Notes: generated by a model not told the origin, from the letters alone. A stretch of 64,000 nt of DNA from an uncultured Oscillospiraceae bacterium (GCA_902478785.1 CABSMJ010000010.1:34518-98517); one strand, 5' to 3'. Shown: positions 33,599 to 42,372, counted from the first letter of the stretch. Translations and numbers: made by a program.

Positions 33599-34807
33599 TC
33601 AATCCTCGTCGCCGGCCTTGAAGTTGTAGATGGGGCGGATGATCTTCACCACATCCGCCGTGGGACCGATGTTGTCCAGAATGTCCTGCATCCCCTTGTA
33701 GGCCATGGGGCACTCGTCCAAAGTTGCCTTGCTCACCGAGGTGGTGTAGACCTCCGCCATCTGCTTTTTGAACTCGGACACGGTGAAGGACTGCTTGGCA
33801 TCCGCCCGGCTCATGAGCCGTCCGGCGCCGTGGGGTGCGGAGCAGTTCCAGTCCTCGTTGCCCTTGCCCACGCAGAGCAGACTCCCGTCCCGCATATTGA
33901 TGGGAATCAGCAGCTGCTCGCCTGCCTGGGCGGACACAGCGCCCTTGCGCAGGATCATGGCGTCGGTGTCGATATAGTTGTGGATGGTGGTAAACTGCTC
34001 CTCCACATGGAGCTTCATGCCCTTGACAATCTCGTCCATCATGGCCTGCCGGTTGAGCATGGCGAAGTGCTGGACAATCTTCATGTCGTGGAGATATTGC
34101 TCCAACAGCTCCCCGGACACATAGGCCAGTGCCTTGGGGATATTGGTCTGCTTGAGATTTTTCAGCTTCTTGAGGGTTTTTGCAATCTCCTTCTCCCGGC
34201 CCTCCGCCTTCATCTGGGCCACTAGCGCCTCGATAGAGGCGTCATCGGTCCGATTGAGGACCTTATACCCTGTTTCCTGGTAGTAGCTGGCCACCTCTAC
34301 TCCCAGGTGCCGGCTGCCGGAGTGGACCACGATATAGAGGTTTCCCTCGTCGTCCTTGTCCACCTCGATGAAGTGGTTGCCGCCGCCCAGGGTACCGATG
34401 CTTTTCTCGGCCCGGAGCAGATCCACATGGCGGGCGCAGCACAGCTGGCTCAGGTCGATCTGGCTGAGATACCGATGGGCCTTGTCCCGGATGGAGAAGC
34501 CGGAGGGAATCTTCTCATAGATCAGCTTGTCCAGCTTTTGAAGTTCCAATCTGGACTCCCGGATGCGGGTGGTCTCCATGCCGCAGCCAATGTCCACCCC
34601 CACCAGATTGGGCACGGCCTTGTCGGTGATGGTCATGGTGGTGCCGATGGTGCAGCCCTTTCCAGCGTGGATGTCGGGCATCAGCCGAATCCGGCTGCCC
34701 ACTGTGAATTCCTGATTGCACAGCTCCTGGACCTGTGCAATGGAGGCACTGTCCGCCACATCGGTGAAAATCTTGGCCTCGCTGTATTTTCCTTTGATTT
34801 CGATCAT
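33599..34807 (-). CDS. rtcB: RtcB RNA ligase, copy 1
   Basis: 402 residues of the short RtcB type. Active-site blocks: MPDIHAGKGCTIG, GVDIGCGMET (metal Asp and Cys, about 71-80), GGGNHFIEV, HSGSRHLG, IHNYID, and SAPHGAGRLMSR, whose His near residue 326 should accept GMP. RtcB joins RNA 2',3'-cyclic phosphate or 3'-phosphate ends to 5'-OH ends, using GTP and Mn. It lies 33 bases behind the gene at 34841, as its second operon gene. A paralogue is at 36076. Confidence 0.93.
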   Translation of the reverse strand: MIEIKGKYSEAKIFTDVADSASIAQVQELCNQEFTVGSRIRLMPDIHAGKGCTIGTTMTITDKAVPNLVGVDIGCGMETTRIRESRLELQKLDKLIYEKIPSGFSIRDKAHRYLSQIDLSQLCCARHVDLLRAEKSIGTLGGGNHFIEVDKDDEGNLYIVVHSGSRHLGVEVASYYQETGYKVLNRTDDASIEALVAQMKAEGREKEIAKTLKKLKNLKQTNIPKALAYVSGELLEQYLHDMKIVQHFAMLNRQAMMDEIVKGMKLHVEEQFTTIHNYIDTDAMILRKGAVSAQAGEQLLIPINMRDGSLLCVGKGNEDWNCSAPHGAGRLMSRADAKQSFTVSEFKKQMAEVYTTSVSKATLDECPMAYKGMQDILDNIGPTADVVKIIRPIYNFKAGDED

Positions 34808-34840
34808 AGTTTCCTCTCAGTTTTCGCTGTCCATAGGGCT

Positions 34841-35416
34841 TCAGGTCCCACAAACGGTTCTCTTTTGCGGGATTTCCAGGCCCTCCGCTTCCAGTCTCAA
34901 ATGATAGAAGAATTGCAGCCATTGGGGCTGACATTCTACCGTGTCCGCCAGCTTCAGCAGAGTTCTCTTTCCCACGCGATAGTCAAGCACGGCGAACAGC
35001 CTTACAACGGGATTATCATGCTCCAGACTGACGCTGATCGGCGATTGCGTATAGATTCTGATCGCGTCCGTAATATCGTAGATTTCAAAGACGCCGTCAT
35101 GGATTGCAACACTTTTGACGTAATCCTCAACCTTGCAGTTTTCCACCTCGTGTAGTGTTCCTTTTGGCGTCCATTCCCGCCGGGGAATGCTGTTTTGATG
35201 CTTGATTCGATTTTCCATGGCGGCGTAGCCCCTTTCATAATAGGCATACGGGTTTCCCCTTAAACATTCTTTCCCATCCACTCGGATTGCAATTCTTCCA
35301 TAATCATCCGGTGCGCCATGATAGTGCGTCAGAAAATACTGCACACGCCCCCTCAATTTAGGGCATAAAAATTCATTCTCCAACCGCTTTCGCAGTCCAC
35401 TCCATGAATCTGCCAT
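34841..35416 (-). CDS. Conserved hypothetical protein linked to rtcB
   Basis: 191 residues, starting MADSWSGLRKRLENEFLCPKLRGRVQYFLTHYHG. It resembles a small conserved family sometimes labelled SF0329 (from memory, unchecked). Features are RVQYFLTHYH...RIAIRVDGKE, an acidic GVFEIYDITDAIRIY strand region and LDYRVGKRTL near the C-terminus; no known catalytic motif. Its position 33 bases ahead of rtcB suggests an auxiliary role in RNA repair, which is inference. GC content looks slightly lower than in the neighbours. Confidence 0.6.
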   Translation of the reverse strand: MADSWSGLRKRLENEFLCPKLRGRVQYFLTHYHGAPDDYGRIAIRVDGKECLRGNPYAYYERGYAAMENRIKHQNSIPRREWTPKGTLHEVENCKVEDYVKSVAIHDGVFEIYDITDAIRIYTQSPISVSLEHDNPVVRLFAVLDYRVGKRTLLKLADTVECQPQWLQFFYHLRLEAEGLEIPQKRTVCGT

Positions 35417-36075
35417 CGCTCTGTTCCTCTCTTTCCTTTTACAGGGGAAACTCCAAAAGCGTCCCCTCTGCCCCAGCTGACAGCTGTGCCTCGATCACTT
35501 TTCTTTGTTCTCTCTGACCCTCCGGCAGAAAAAAGTCCTGCGTCACGCTGCCGCAAAGGCAAACTGGCGCAGGACATAAAAGGCCGCAAAAGGGAAAGCC
35601 ACATCATTTGCAGACGTGGTGGCCTCCTCAGACAGAATCATTTTTTCAGATCCACAGGCAGCCCCGGAGGACCGCTGGGTCTCCTGTTTCATCACAAGCT
35701 CCATGATTTTAAGTCCATTTCAAAGGTGGTCAGGACGAAAAAAGCAGCAATGAAAATCTTAGTATAATAAGCTGCTTTGCAGCTATTATACCACATTCGT
35801 ATGGGGATTTGGTAGTCCCTTGTGCAAGCTCCTGCAATTCAATGGAGTGCGCACCCGCCAAGCTGCCTTCCGGGCCCTGCGTCAGCTCTCATACGGGAAT
35901 GCGGGGCTTTTCGCCCACACGCCTATTTTCAATCCCGTTGGAGGCTATATGTCAGATGTGGTAACGGAGCAGCTGCGGAAACGGCGGGAATTCCCATCCA
36001 CAACGGCGCACTGCCTTAGTTCGATGGGGCGGGCGCAAATTGGGTAGAGGCGCTTCCAAATTCCACTGGCCCCTT
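35417..36075. other. 659-base gap with promoter-like inverted repeat
   Basis: No gene is supportable. At 35762-35792 two arms, GTATAATAAGCTGC and GCAGCTATTATAC, face each other over TTT; each contains a TATAAT-type -10, one per strand. The minus-strand one could drive the 34841-rtcB operon 350 bases downstream. A second imperfect hairpin (35534-35574, GTCCTGCG/CGCAGGAC) lies in between. 35820-36060 shows only chance reading frames. Confidence 0.4.
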
Positions 36076-37278
36076 TCAGTCCGCCGCCTTAAAGTTATAC
36101 ACAGGCCGGATGCGTTCAACGATTTCCGCGGTGGGCTGGATCTGCGCCACGATCTCATCCATGCTCTTGTAGGCCATGGGAGATTCGTCCAGGGTATCCG
36201 GCAGCACACAGGTGGTGTAGATTCCCTGCATCTCCCTCTGGAACTGCTCCATGGAAAGGGCCTGAAGCGCTGCCCGCCGGCTCATCAGCCGGCCTGCCCC
36301 GTGGGGAGCGGAACAGTTCCACGCCTTGTTTCCCTTCCCCACGCAGATTAGACTGCCGTCCCGCATGTTAATGGGAATCAGCAGCTTCTCCCCTGCCGCA
36401 GCGGACACGGAGCCCTTGCGCAGAATCATGGCGTCTGTATCGATGTAGTTGTGGATGGTGGTAAAGAGCTCCACGGCAGTAAGGCCCATACCTCTCATAA
36501 TGACCTCGACTATGGCCTTGCGGTTGAGCATGGCAAACTGCTGGGTCAGCTTCATGTCGTGGAGATAGTCCTCAAACAGCTTGCCCTCCACATAGGCCAA
36601 ATCCTTGGGGATCTTCAGCTCACGTTCCTTTTTCAGCGCCAGGATGGTTGTTTGAATCTCCTGGAAACGCCCCTCTGCCTTCAGACGGCGGACCGCCTCC
36701 TGAATCTGATAGCGGGCGCCGCCCCACAGTGCCCGGCGGCCCTCCTCCTGGTAGAAGTTGGCCACCTCGGTGCCCAAATGCCGGCTGCCGGAGTGGACCA
36801 CCAGATACAGCCGCCCATCCTCAGCGCGATCGATTTCGATAAAATGGTTTCCCCCGCCCAGGGACCCGATGCTGCGCATGGCGCGGCTGAGATTGACCTG
36901 ACGGGCGCAGCGCAGCTGGGTCAGATCGATCTCCCCATTCAGGTCGTGGGGCGTATCCCGAATCTCGCGGCCACAGGGGATTTCCTCACGAATCAACGCG
37001 TCCAGGCGGTCAAAATCAATCTCCCGTTCCGCCAGTGCAACCGTCTCCATGCCGCAGCCGATATCGACTCCCACCATGCCGGGAACAATCTTGTCCTGGA
37101 TGGTCATGGTGGTGCCAATGGTGCAGCCCTTACCCGCGTGGACATCCGGCATAATGCGGATCTTGCAGCCTGCAAATTCGGGCCGATCACACACCGCCTG
37201 GATCTGCTGCTGTGCCGCCTCCTCCAATTCGGGGGTATAGCAGACGGCGGTATTATATGCTCCTTGAACGAGCACCAT
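36076..37278 (-). CDS. rtcB: RtcB RNA ligase, copy 2
   Basis: 400 residues with the same active-site blocks as the copy at 33599: MPDVHAGKGCTIG, GVDIGCGMET, GGGNHFIEID, HSGSRHLG, IHNYID and SAPHGAGRLMSR. By eye about half the residues agree, so the two are old paralogues, not a recent duplication. The N-terminus differs (MVLVQGAYNTAVCYTPELEEAAQQQIQ). It follows the DUF2828 gene by 39 bases, so they are probably co-transcribed. Confidence 0.93.
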   Translation of the reverse strand: MVLVQGAYNTAVCYTPELEEAAQQQIQAVCDRPEFAGCKIRIMPDVHAGKGCTIGTTMTIQDKIVPGMVGVDIGCGMETVALAEREIDFDRLDALIREEIPCGREIRDTPHDLNGEIDLTQLRCARQVNLSRAMRSIGSLGGGNHFIEIDRAEDGRLYLVVHSGSRHLGTEVANFYQEEGRRALWGGARYQIQEAVRRLKAEGRFQEIQTTILALKKERELKIPKDLAYVEGKLFEDYLHDMKLTQQFAMLNRKAIVEVIMRGMGLTAVELFTTIHNYIDTDAMILRKGSVSAAAGEKLLIPINMRDGSLICVGKGNKAWNCSAPHGAGRLMSRRAALQALSMEQFQREMQGIYTTCVLPDTLDESPMAYKSMDEIVAQIQPTAEIVERIRPVYNFKAAD

Positions 37279-37317
37279 ATGCTTTTCTCCTTTTCTTCTA
37301 TTGGTTTCTCTTTACCG

Positions 37318-38778
37318 CTACGCGGCAATGGGCGCGTAGCGCTCCGAGCCCAAAACCTCCATCATGAAGGCATAGGGCGAGAGGACGCCCGCCGTCAGCA
37401 TGGAGAAAATCCGGGGCGTACAGCCGGAGACCAGCGCAACGCCCCTGTCGTTGACCGTCACAGGCTGGTGCCGGTTCCGGCTGGCCACGTTCCAGAACAC
37501 CACCTCAGGCAGCTGATAGCCAAACTTTGCATAGAGCCGCTGGGCATATGAAAAGTTGGTCAGCGAACTGTCCTCGGTACAGACATCAAACTCCATGTCA
37601 GAGATGATGTAGAGTCTGGCGGGCATCTCCCGCTGCATCACATGATGCTCCACGGCGGTTTTGAGGATCAGCTCGAATACCCGCTGCAGGTTGGTGTTGG
37701 CCACCTCGTTGAACCGGCGGCAGTAGCGCACCTTTTCACAGATGTCCCTGCCCTTGATCTCCACCAGGCGGGGATTTTTCGAGAAGGTGATGAAGTGGTT
37801 TTGGAACACGCCGGTATTGCGCTCGGCATAGTAGATCCCCAGGGACAGCGCCACCGCCGCAGGGAGGGGGTCTCCGTCAAAATACATGGAGCCGGAGCCG
37901 TCCACAACCACCAGGGCGTTCTCCTCACCGGCAAAGTTCTCCTGGGCCTTCCAGGTGGCATCGATGGCCTTCCGCTCCTGGCAGGAAAACGTCTCCCGCT
38001 CAAGGAGAGGGCGAATGATCTCATAGGGGGTCAAGGCTCCGGTGTGGAGCTGCGCTCTTCCCTCTGCCACATCCTGGATAAATACCTGGTAGCGGTCACC
38101 GTCATTTCTCATAAACGCTCTTCGGTACTTGAACATGGCCTTGGAGGGCTGTCTGGCATAGTCGAAGGTGTAGTCCCTTTCCCGCAGATGATTTTCGATG
38201 AGGCAAAGCCTTGCGCGCAGGGCACTGAGGGTTTTGCGATACTGCGCATCGCTCATCCCCATGGCCCGTGCCAGATGCTTTGCCTGCCGGACGGTATCCC
38301 GGTTGGACGCGTTGACAGAGGGCAGCCACTTTGCCAGCAGAGACACCGCCTTTCCAGCTGCCAGGGCGTCGCAGTCATCGGCAAGCTGCTGTCGGATCAG
38401 CGCCAGCACGCTGCCCTCACAGGCGGTGCCCATCAGGGCCAGCAGGTCGTCATAGCGGCCATACTCTGCAATGTACGGAATATTTTTCTCCAGCGACTGG
38501 GGTTCATTGGCAGCCAGCCATCTGAGGATAACCCGGAACACCCGTCTCTCCCCCAGACCTCCCCGGATGTCCCGGGCAAAGAACAGGGTCTTCATGGCAA
38601 GGTCCGCCTCTTCCGCATAGGCGCGGAGGAAACGGTGGACGATCTCCCCGTCGCTCTCCCTGCGCAGAGCGCCAATCGTCCCGAAAAGGTCCAGGCACGC
38701 CGAATGGGTGGAGCAATATGTAGCCGCGCCGTTTTCGGTATGGGTCCTGTTTACCGCTTCTTTCAGAAAATTCAACAT
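37318..38778 (-). CDS. DUF2828 protein with vWA domain, Ro60-like layout
   Basis: 486 residues. Residues 1-280 are helical and HEAT-like (TIGALRRES, TLFFARDIRGGLGERRVFR, SLLAKWLPSVNASN, PSKAMFKYRRAFMRND). Residues about 290-480 are a vWA domain with MIDAS VVVDGSGSMYFDG, followed by FITFSKNPRLVEIKG and YIISDMEFDV. The family is DUF2828 as I recall it. Ring-forming helices plus vWA is the architecture of Ro60/TROVE proteins, which bind Y RNAs and misfolded RNA. Linkage to rtcB and to the structured RNA just upstream supports an RNA-quality role here, as inference. Confidence 0.8.
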   Translation of the reverse strand: MLNFLKEAVNRTHTENGAATYCSTHSACLDLFGTIGALRRESDGEIVHRFLRAYAEEADLAMKTLFFARDIRGGLGERRVFRVILRWLAANEPQSLEKNIPYIAEYGRYDDLLALMGTACEGSVLALIRQQLADDCDALAAGKAVSLLAKWLPSVNASNRDTVRQAKHLARAMGMSDAQYRKTLSALRARLCLIENHLRERDYTFDYARQPSKAMFKYRRAFMRNDGDRYQVFIQDVAEGRAQLHTGALTPYEIIRPLLERETFSCQERKAIDATWKAQENFAGEENALVVVDGSGSMYFDGDPLPAAVALSLGIYYAERNTGVFQNHFITFSKNPRLVEIKGRDICEKVRYCRRFNEVANTNLQRVFELILKTAVEHHVMQREMPARLYIISDMEFDVCTEDSSLTNFSYAQRLYAKFGYQLPEVVFWNVASRNRHQPVTVNDRGVALVSGCTPRIFSMLTAGVLSPYAFMMEVLGSERYAPIAA

Positions 38779-38825
38779 GGCATTCCCTCCTCTATATCCG
38801 AGATCTCCTCACTGGGCACACCGGG

Positions 38826-39049
38826 AAAAACGCCGCAGATGCGGCCGGTCCCTTCCGCTTTGTGCTGCCCATGGGGATGGGTCTCATAGTAACAAGGCAC
38901 CGTCTGAAGTGGGATTCGCGCCCACAATGCCAGGCTTTACGCCCGCAGCTATATAAGTAAGGAACGATTCTATTTTTGCTGTTGGTGCCTTTGACAAAGC
39001 GCAGTGGAGTTTGCCTCGGCTGAGCATTGCTCATATCCGAAGCAGTCTA
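38826..39049 (-). ncRNA. Candidate Y-RNA-like/tRNA-mimic small RNA
   Basis: On the minus strand an 8-bp closing stem AAGGCACC (38991-38984) pairs with GGTGCCTT (38901-38894). Inside are a 4-bp CAGC/GCTG arm after a 2-base gap, a small hairpin GGGC-GTAAA-GCCT, and a 5-bp arm GTGGG/CCCAC with 7-base loop CGCGAAT (38925-38909), which matches the TPsiC loop in its CGAAT part. An intrinsic terminator follows: GCCGC-ATCT-GCGGC then GTTTTT (38845-38826). A promoter candidate CAGACA-16-TATATT (39083-39056) and a 5' hairpin (39042-39014) complete a unit of about 224 bases, ending 48 bases before the DUF2828 gene. A true tRNA is excluded by the long D-side loop. Confidence 0.5.
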
Positions 39050-39238
39050 GCTGGTAATATAGAAAATTCTGTTTTGCTGTCTGCGCTTTTCGTGGTTTCA
39101 GCATACCCCTCTTCCCCAGGAAAATCACGGAAAAAAAGTTGCGAACTTGGCATCAGCCCTGCGCATATTGCCGCGGTCCCATTCTTTTCTTCGGATGCAG
39201 TCTATGGTAGAATGGGCCATAACTGAGGAGGTGAAACC

Positions 39239-40486
39239 GTGGCATACAGGGAACTCATCAAGAATTTTGAGCGCATCCGCAATTATATGCGGGAGTTCTA
39301 TGTCTATGGCTTCAAAAGCCGCGGCGAGTATGACACCCAGAGCCCTCGCAGCTATGACAACGAACGCCGCAGAGTGGAGAGCTGGCTGGGCGACTACATG
39401 GCCTTCCACCAGGATGCCTCCGGAAAAAATGTGTTTTTGTCCGTGGACAGCAGACGGATTTCCCGGAATCCTCTCTACAAGGCGTTCAAAGCCAAGAGCT
39501 TTACAGACAAGGACATCACGCTGCACTTTTACATCCTGGACCTGCTCTCCGACGGCGGTGCGCTCTCCTCCGGGGAGATCGTGGACCGTATCCACGATGA
39601 GTACCTCTCCCACTTTGACATCCGTTTCCCCCTGGACGAGTCCACCGTCCGAAAAAAGCTGAAGGAATACACGTCGCTGGGCCTTCTGACGTCCCAGAAG
39701 AGAGGACGCGGGGTCTACTACCAAAGAACGGACCAGGACGCAGTGGAGCTGGACACCTGGGCCGATGCTCTGGCCTTCTTTTCGGAGGAAGCACCGCTGG
39801 GCGTTGTGGGGTCCTTTTTGATGGACAAGCTGGCAGCACCTTCGGATACGTTCCGCTTCAAGCACCACTACATCCTCCACGCTTTGGACAGCGGGATTCT
39901 CTGTGAGCTCCTGGAGGCCATGGATGGGCGGCGCTCCGTGGAGCTCACCGTAACAGGGCTGCGCAGCGGCCATGACTACCAGCGGACCGTCTGCCCGCTG
40001 AAGATCTATGTCAGCACGCAGTCGGGCCGCCAGTACCTCCTGGGCTACCACTATCACAAAGGGCACCTGATCTTTCTCCGATTGGACGCCATCAAAAAGG
40101 TGGCTGCCAAAAATCCCGATCCCCATTTTGACCGGTACCTGGAATACCAAAGAAAGTTTGACCAGAATCTGTGGGGTGTATCAACCGGCGTGGAGCTGGA
40201 GCTGGAACACATTGAGATGACGATCCGCATGGAGCCCGGGGAAGAATTTATTCTGCAGCGGCTGGAGCGCGAGAAGCGCCACGGCACAGTGGAGCGCCTG
40301 GGGGAACACCTGTGTAAATTTAGCGCCGACGTCTACGACGCCTTTGAGATGCTGCCCTGGCTGCGCACCTTCATCGGACGCATCGTTTCACTCCAATGCA
40401 GCAATCAATTTGTTGTGGACCAATTCTATGAGGATCTCAGGCGCATGGATGCACTGTATGGAGGTGACGACGATGCTGTTCAGTGA
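39239..40486 (+). CDS. WYL-domain regulator, first of pair
   Basis: 415 residues from a GTG start seven bases after GAGGAGGTG. Residues about 95-165 are a winged helix (ILDLLSDGGALSSGEIVDRI...DESTVRKKLKEYTSLGLLTSQKRGRGVYY); the middle is a WYL-type Sm-like barrel (VCPLKIYVSTQSGRQYLLGYHYHKGHLIFLRLDAIKKV) with a C-terminal WCX-like part. WYL domains are thought to bind nucleic acid or nucleotide ligands. It diverges from the small RNA/DUF2828/rtcB unit and probably regulates it. It overlaps the second WYL gene by 14 bases. Confidence 0.85.
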   Translation: MAYRELIKNFERIRNYMREFYVYGFKSRGEYDTQSPRSYDNERRRVESWLGDYMAFHQDASGKNVFLSVDSRRISRNPLYKAFKAKSFTDKDITLHFYILDLLSDGGALSSGEIVDRIHDEYLSHFDIRFPLDESTVRKKLKEYTSLGLLTSQKRGRGVYYQRTDQDAVELDTWADALAFFSEEAPLGVVGSFLMDKLAAPSDTFRFKHHYILHALDSGILCELLEAMDGRRSVELTVTGLRSGHDYQRTVCPLKIYVSTQSGRQYLLGYHYHKGHLIFLRLDAIKKVAAKNPDPHFDRYLEYQRKFDQNLWGVSTGVELELEHIEMTIRMEPGEEFILQRLEREKRHGTVERLGEHLCKFSADVYDAFEMLPWLRTFIGRIVSLQCSNQFVVDQFYEDLRRMDALYGGDDDAVQ

Positions 40487-41396
40487 GATCTACGGGAGCT
40501 ATTTCAGCGTTGTGGCCGCCATCCTGGCCGAGGCCTCCGACGGCTGTCTGACCGAGCAGCGCATGACCGAACTGGTTCGGGAGAAGGCATTTGCCGAAAG
40601 CGGGCTCACCATTCCTGCCGCTCTCAAGTCGGGCGCCTGGCCGCTGCTGGAGGAATCGTACCACACCGTCCTCCACCACAGGCCCACTATGCCCCTGACC
40701 ACCCTTCAGAGAAGGTGGATGAAGGCGCTGCTGTCCGATCCGCGCATGGCACTGTTTGCGCCGGATTCCTCCGGTCTGGAAGAGGTGGAACCCTTGTACG
40801 CACAGGACACCTTCGTCCTCTTTGACCAGTACGCAGACGGAGATCCCTACGAGGACCCCGGCTACATCGCCTGTTTCCGCACGGTGCTGCGGGCCATCCG
40901 GGAAAAACGAAAGCTCCACATCCAGTTTCAGGGACGCACCGGACAGCACCACTCTCTCACCTGTATTCCCTGCCATCTGGAGTACTCGGAGAAGGACGAC
41001 AAGTTCCGGCTGCTGGCCCTGAGCAACCAGCGGCGCCATACCATCAACATGGCTCGTGTCCATTCCTGCCAGCTGCTGGAGAAACACGACTGTCAGTTGG
41101 ACGCTCTCCCTTCAGCGCCTTCGAAAGAGCTGGTCCTGCTTCTCCACGACGAGCGCAACGGACTGGAACGGGCCCTCCTGCATTTCTCCCACTTTGAAAA
41201 AGAGACGGTGAAGCTGGCAGAGGAACTCTACCAGATCCGGCTCCGCTACGACCAGGAGGATGAGACCGAGGTGCTGATACGGGTTTTGTCCTTTGGCCCC
41301 GTCCTGGAGGTCAAGGCCCCGGATGCCTTCGTTCAGTTGGTGAGGGAGCGTATCCGCAGGCAGCGCCGTCTTGCCCAACGGTCAGAGCGCCTCTGA
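40473..41396 (+). CDS. WYL-domain regulator, second of pair
   Basis: 307 residues, MLFSEIYGSYFSVVAAILAEAS..., start set by GGAGGTG inside the end of the first WYL gene. The WYL barrel is at about residues 140-220 (FRTVLRAIREKRKLHIQFQG...CIPCHLEYSEKDDKFRLLALSN), and an WCX-like C-terminal region follows. A DNA-binding helix set is not obvious at the N-terminus, so it may act only as a partner of the first protein. The gene order (two overlapping WYL genes) suggests a hetero-complex; that is inference. Confidence 0.8.
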   Translation: MLFSEIYGSYFSVVAAILAEASDGCLTEQRMTELVREKAFAESGLTIPAALKSGAWPLLEESYHTVLHHRPTMPLTTLQRRWMKALLSDPRMALFAPDSSGLEEVEPLYAQDTFVLFDQYADGDPYEDPGYIACFRTVLRAIREKRKLHIQFQGRTGQHHSLTCIPCHLEYSEKDDKFRLLALSNQRRHTINMARVHSCQLLEKHDCQLDALPSAPSKELVLLLHDERNGLERALLHFSHFEKETVKLAEELYQIRLRYDQEDETEVLIRVLSFGPVLEVKAPDAFVQLVRERIRRQRRLAQRSERL

Positions 41397-41420
41397 AAGC
41401 CCATTCCATCCAGCAAAGAG

Positions 41421-41467
41421 AAGCGGGCCCGCGGCATATTGCCGCGGGCCCGCTTTGCGCTTTTTTA
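41421..41467 (+). terminator. Terminator after WYL pair
   Basis: Arms GCGGGCCCGCGGCA and TGCCGCGGGCCCGC with loop TAT, then a T-run at 41461. Confidence 0.85.
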
Positions 41468-41581
41468 TTTTCAGGCTGAGCCAGGATAGATCACTGTCAT
41501 GTGGGTGTGCCTGTGGATTGGAAAGCGGTGGTGGGCAGCGCCCGCCTGTTCCTTATGGCAGCCGCCATCTCCCCCGGGTTT

Positions 41582-42358
41582 TCACATCGTGACATAGGGC
41601 ACCTGTCCGGCAAGGAACTCTTGCAGCTGGGGAAAAGTCCCGGTGAGCAGGTCTCTCTTCTTCAAAATAGTTATGGTGTCCTCACAGACCGGCAAAAGCA
41701 GCTCCTGGGTCTCCAGCACCACCTCAAAGGCGGTGTATGGGACCCTGGAGCGCTCCTCCCCCGCCTGGGTGATGTACATGCCCTCCGGGGAAAAGGTGAG
41801 GCGCACCTCCGCAAGTCCCTCCTGTGCGGTCCCCTTTGCCAGGAGCATCTCCGCCGCCCGGTCGAAGGGATCTTGTCGCTTCCTCAGCAGCAGCGCAGCG
41901 GCACCGACGGCCACATCGATGATGCCCAGTGCCAAAAGAGAATGCAACCGGACGTAATTGCCCAGCACGCCCATGCAGAGGAATCCCCCCTTCACCAGGC
42001 TCAAAACGCCCAGGAGCCGCCGCCTGTTCCGCCAGAGGACGCACACGCCGCTTCCCCAGCAGGCCGCCCCCACCAGCAGCGGCAAAAGCAGCGTCCGGGG
42101 CTCCAGAAGCCCGGGAGGCAAAAGGGCTGCCCCCAGCAGCCAGTTCCAGAGGCCCAAAAAGCTCCGCCGCCTTCTCCGGTTTTCTCTCACCGCCTGGGGC
42201 ACCTTCTCCACACTGTTGAGTTTATCCGTCAGCGCCCACATTCGGGGATTCCTCTGACGGGAGAGCAGCTCCGTCCGCTTCTCCAGGGCCCATCGCACCT
42301 GGGACTGCAGATGCTGGGCGTCCAGAGCTGTAAATTGAAACGTAAAGTTGGGTTCCAT
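41582..42358 (-). CDS. YcxB-like membrane protein
   Basis: 258 residues. A cytosolic N-terminal part precedes four hydrophobic segments in two pairs (about 75-110 and 125-155). The C-terminal soluble domain VRLTFSPEGMYITQAGEERSRVPYTAFEVVLETQELLLPV resembles the YcxB-like C-terminal domain. Function unknown. Start 42358 follows AGGAGGG. It is coupled to the gene upstream, whose stop lies at 42373. Confidence 0.6.
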   Translation of the reverse strand: MEPNFTFQFTALDAQHLQSQVRWALEKRTELLSRQRNPRMWALTDKLNSVEKVPQAVRENRRRRRSFLGLWNWLLGAALLPPGLLEPRTLLLPLLVGAACWGSGVCVLWRNRRRLLGVLSLVKGGFLCMGVLGNYVRLHSLLALGIIDVAVGAAALLLRKRQDPFDRAAEMLLAKGTAQEGLAEVRLTFSPEGMYITQAGEERSRVPYTAFEVVLETQELLLPVCEDTITILKKRDLLTGTFPQLQEFLAGQVPYVTM

Positions 42359-42372
42359 ATTTCCCTCCTGCG

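Noticed and set aside
35820..36047. 75-codon plus-strand frame in the rtcB gap
   Set aside because: No ribosome site, no recognisable composition or domain, and it runs into the end of rtcB copy 2.
38909..38925. TPsiC-like arm as part of an ordinary tRNA gene
   Set aside because: The D-side loop is about 28 bases, no 5-bp anticodon stem with 7-base loop exists, and 7 bases separate the T-like arm from the closing stem.
39147..39163. TTGGCAT-N5-CTGC resembling a sigma54 -24/-12 promoter before the WYL gene
   Set aside because: Two core positions deviate, no RtcR-type activator is in the locus, and WYL genes are not known to use sigma54.
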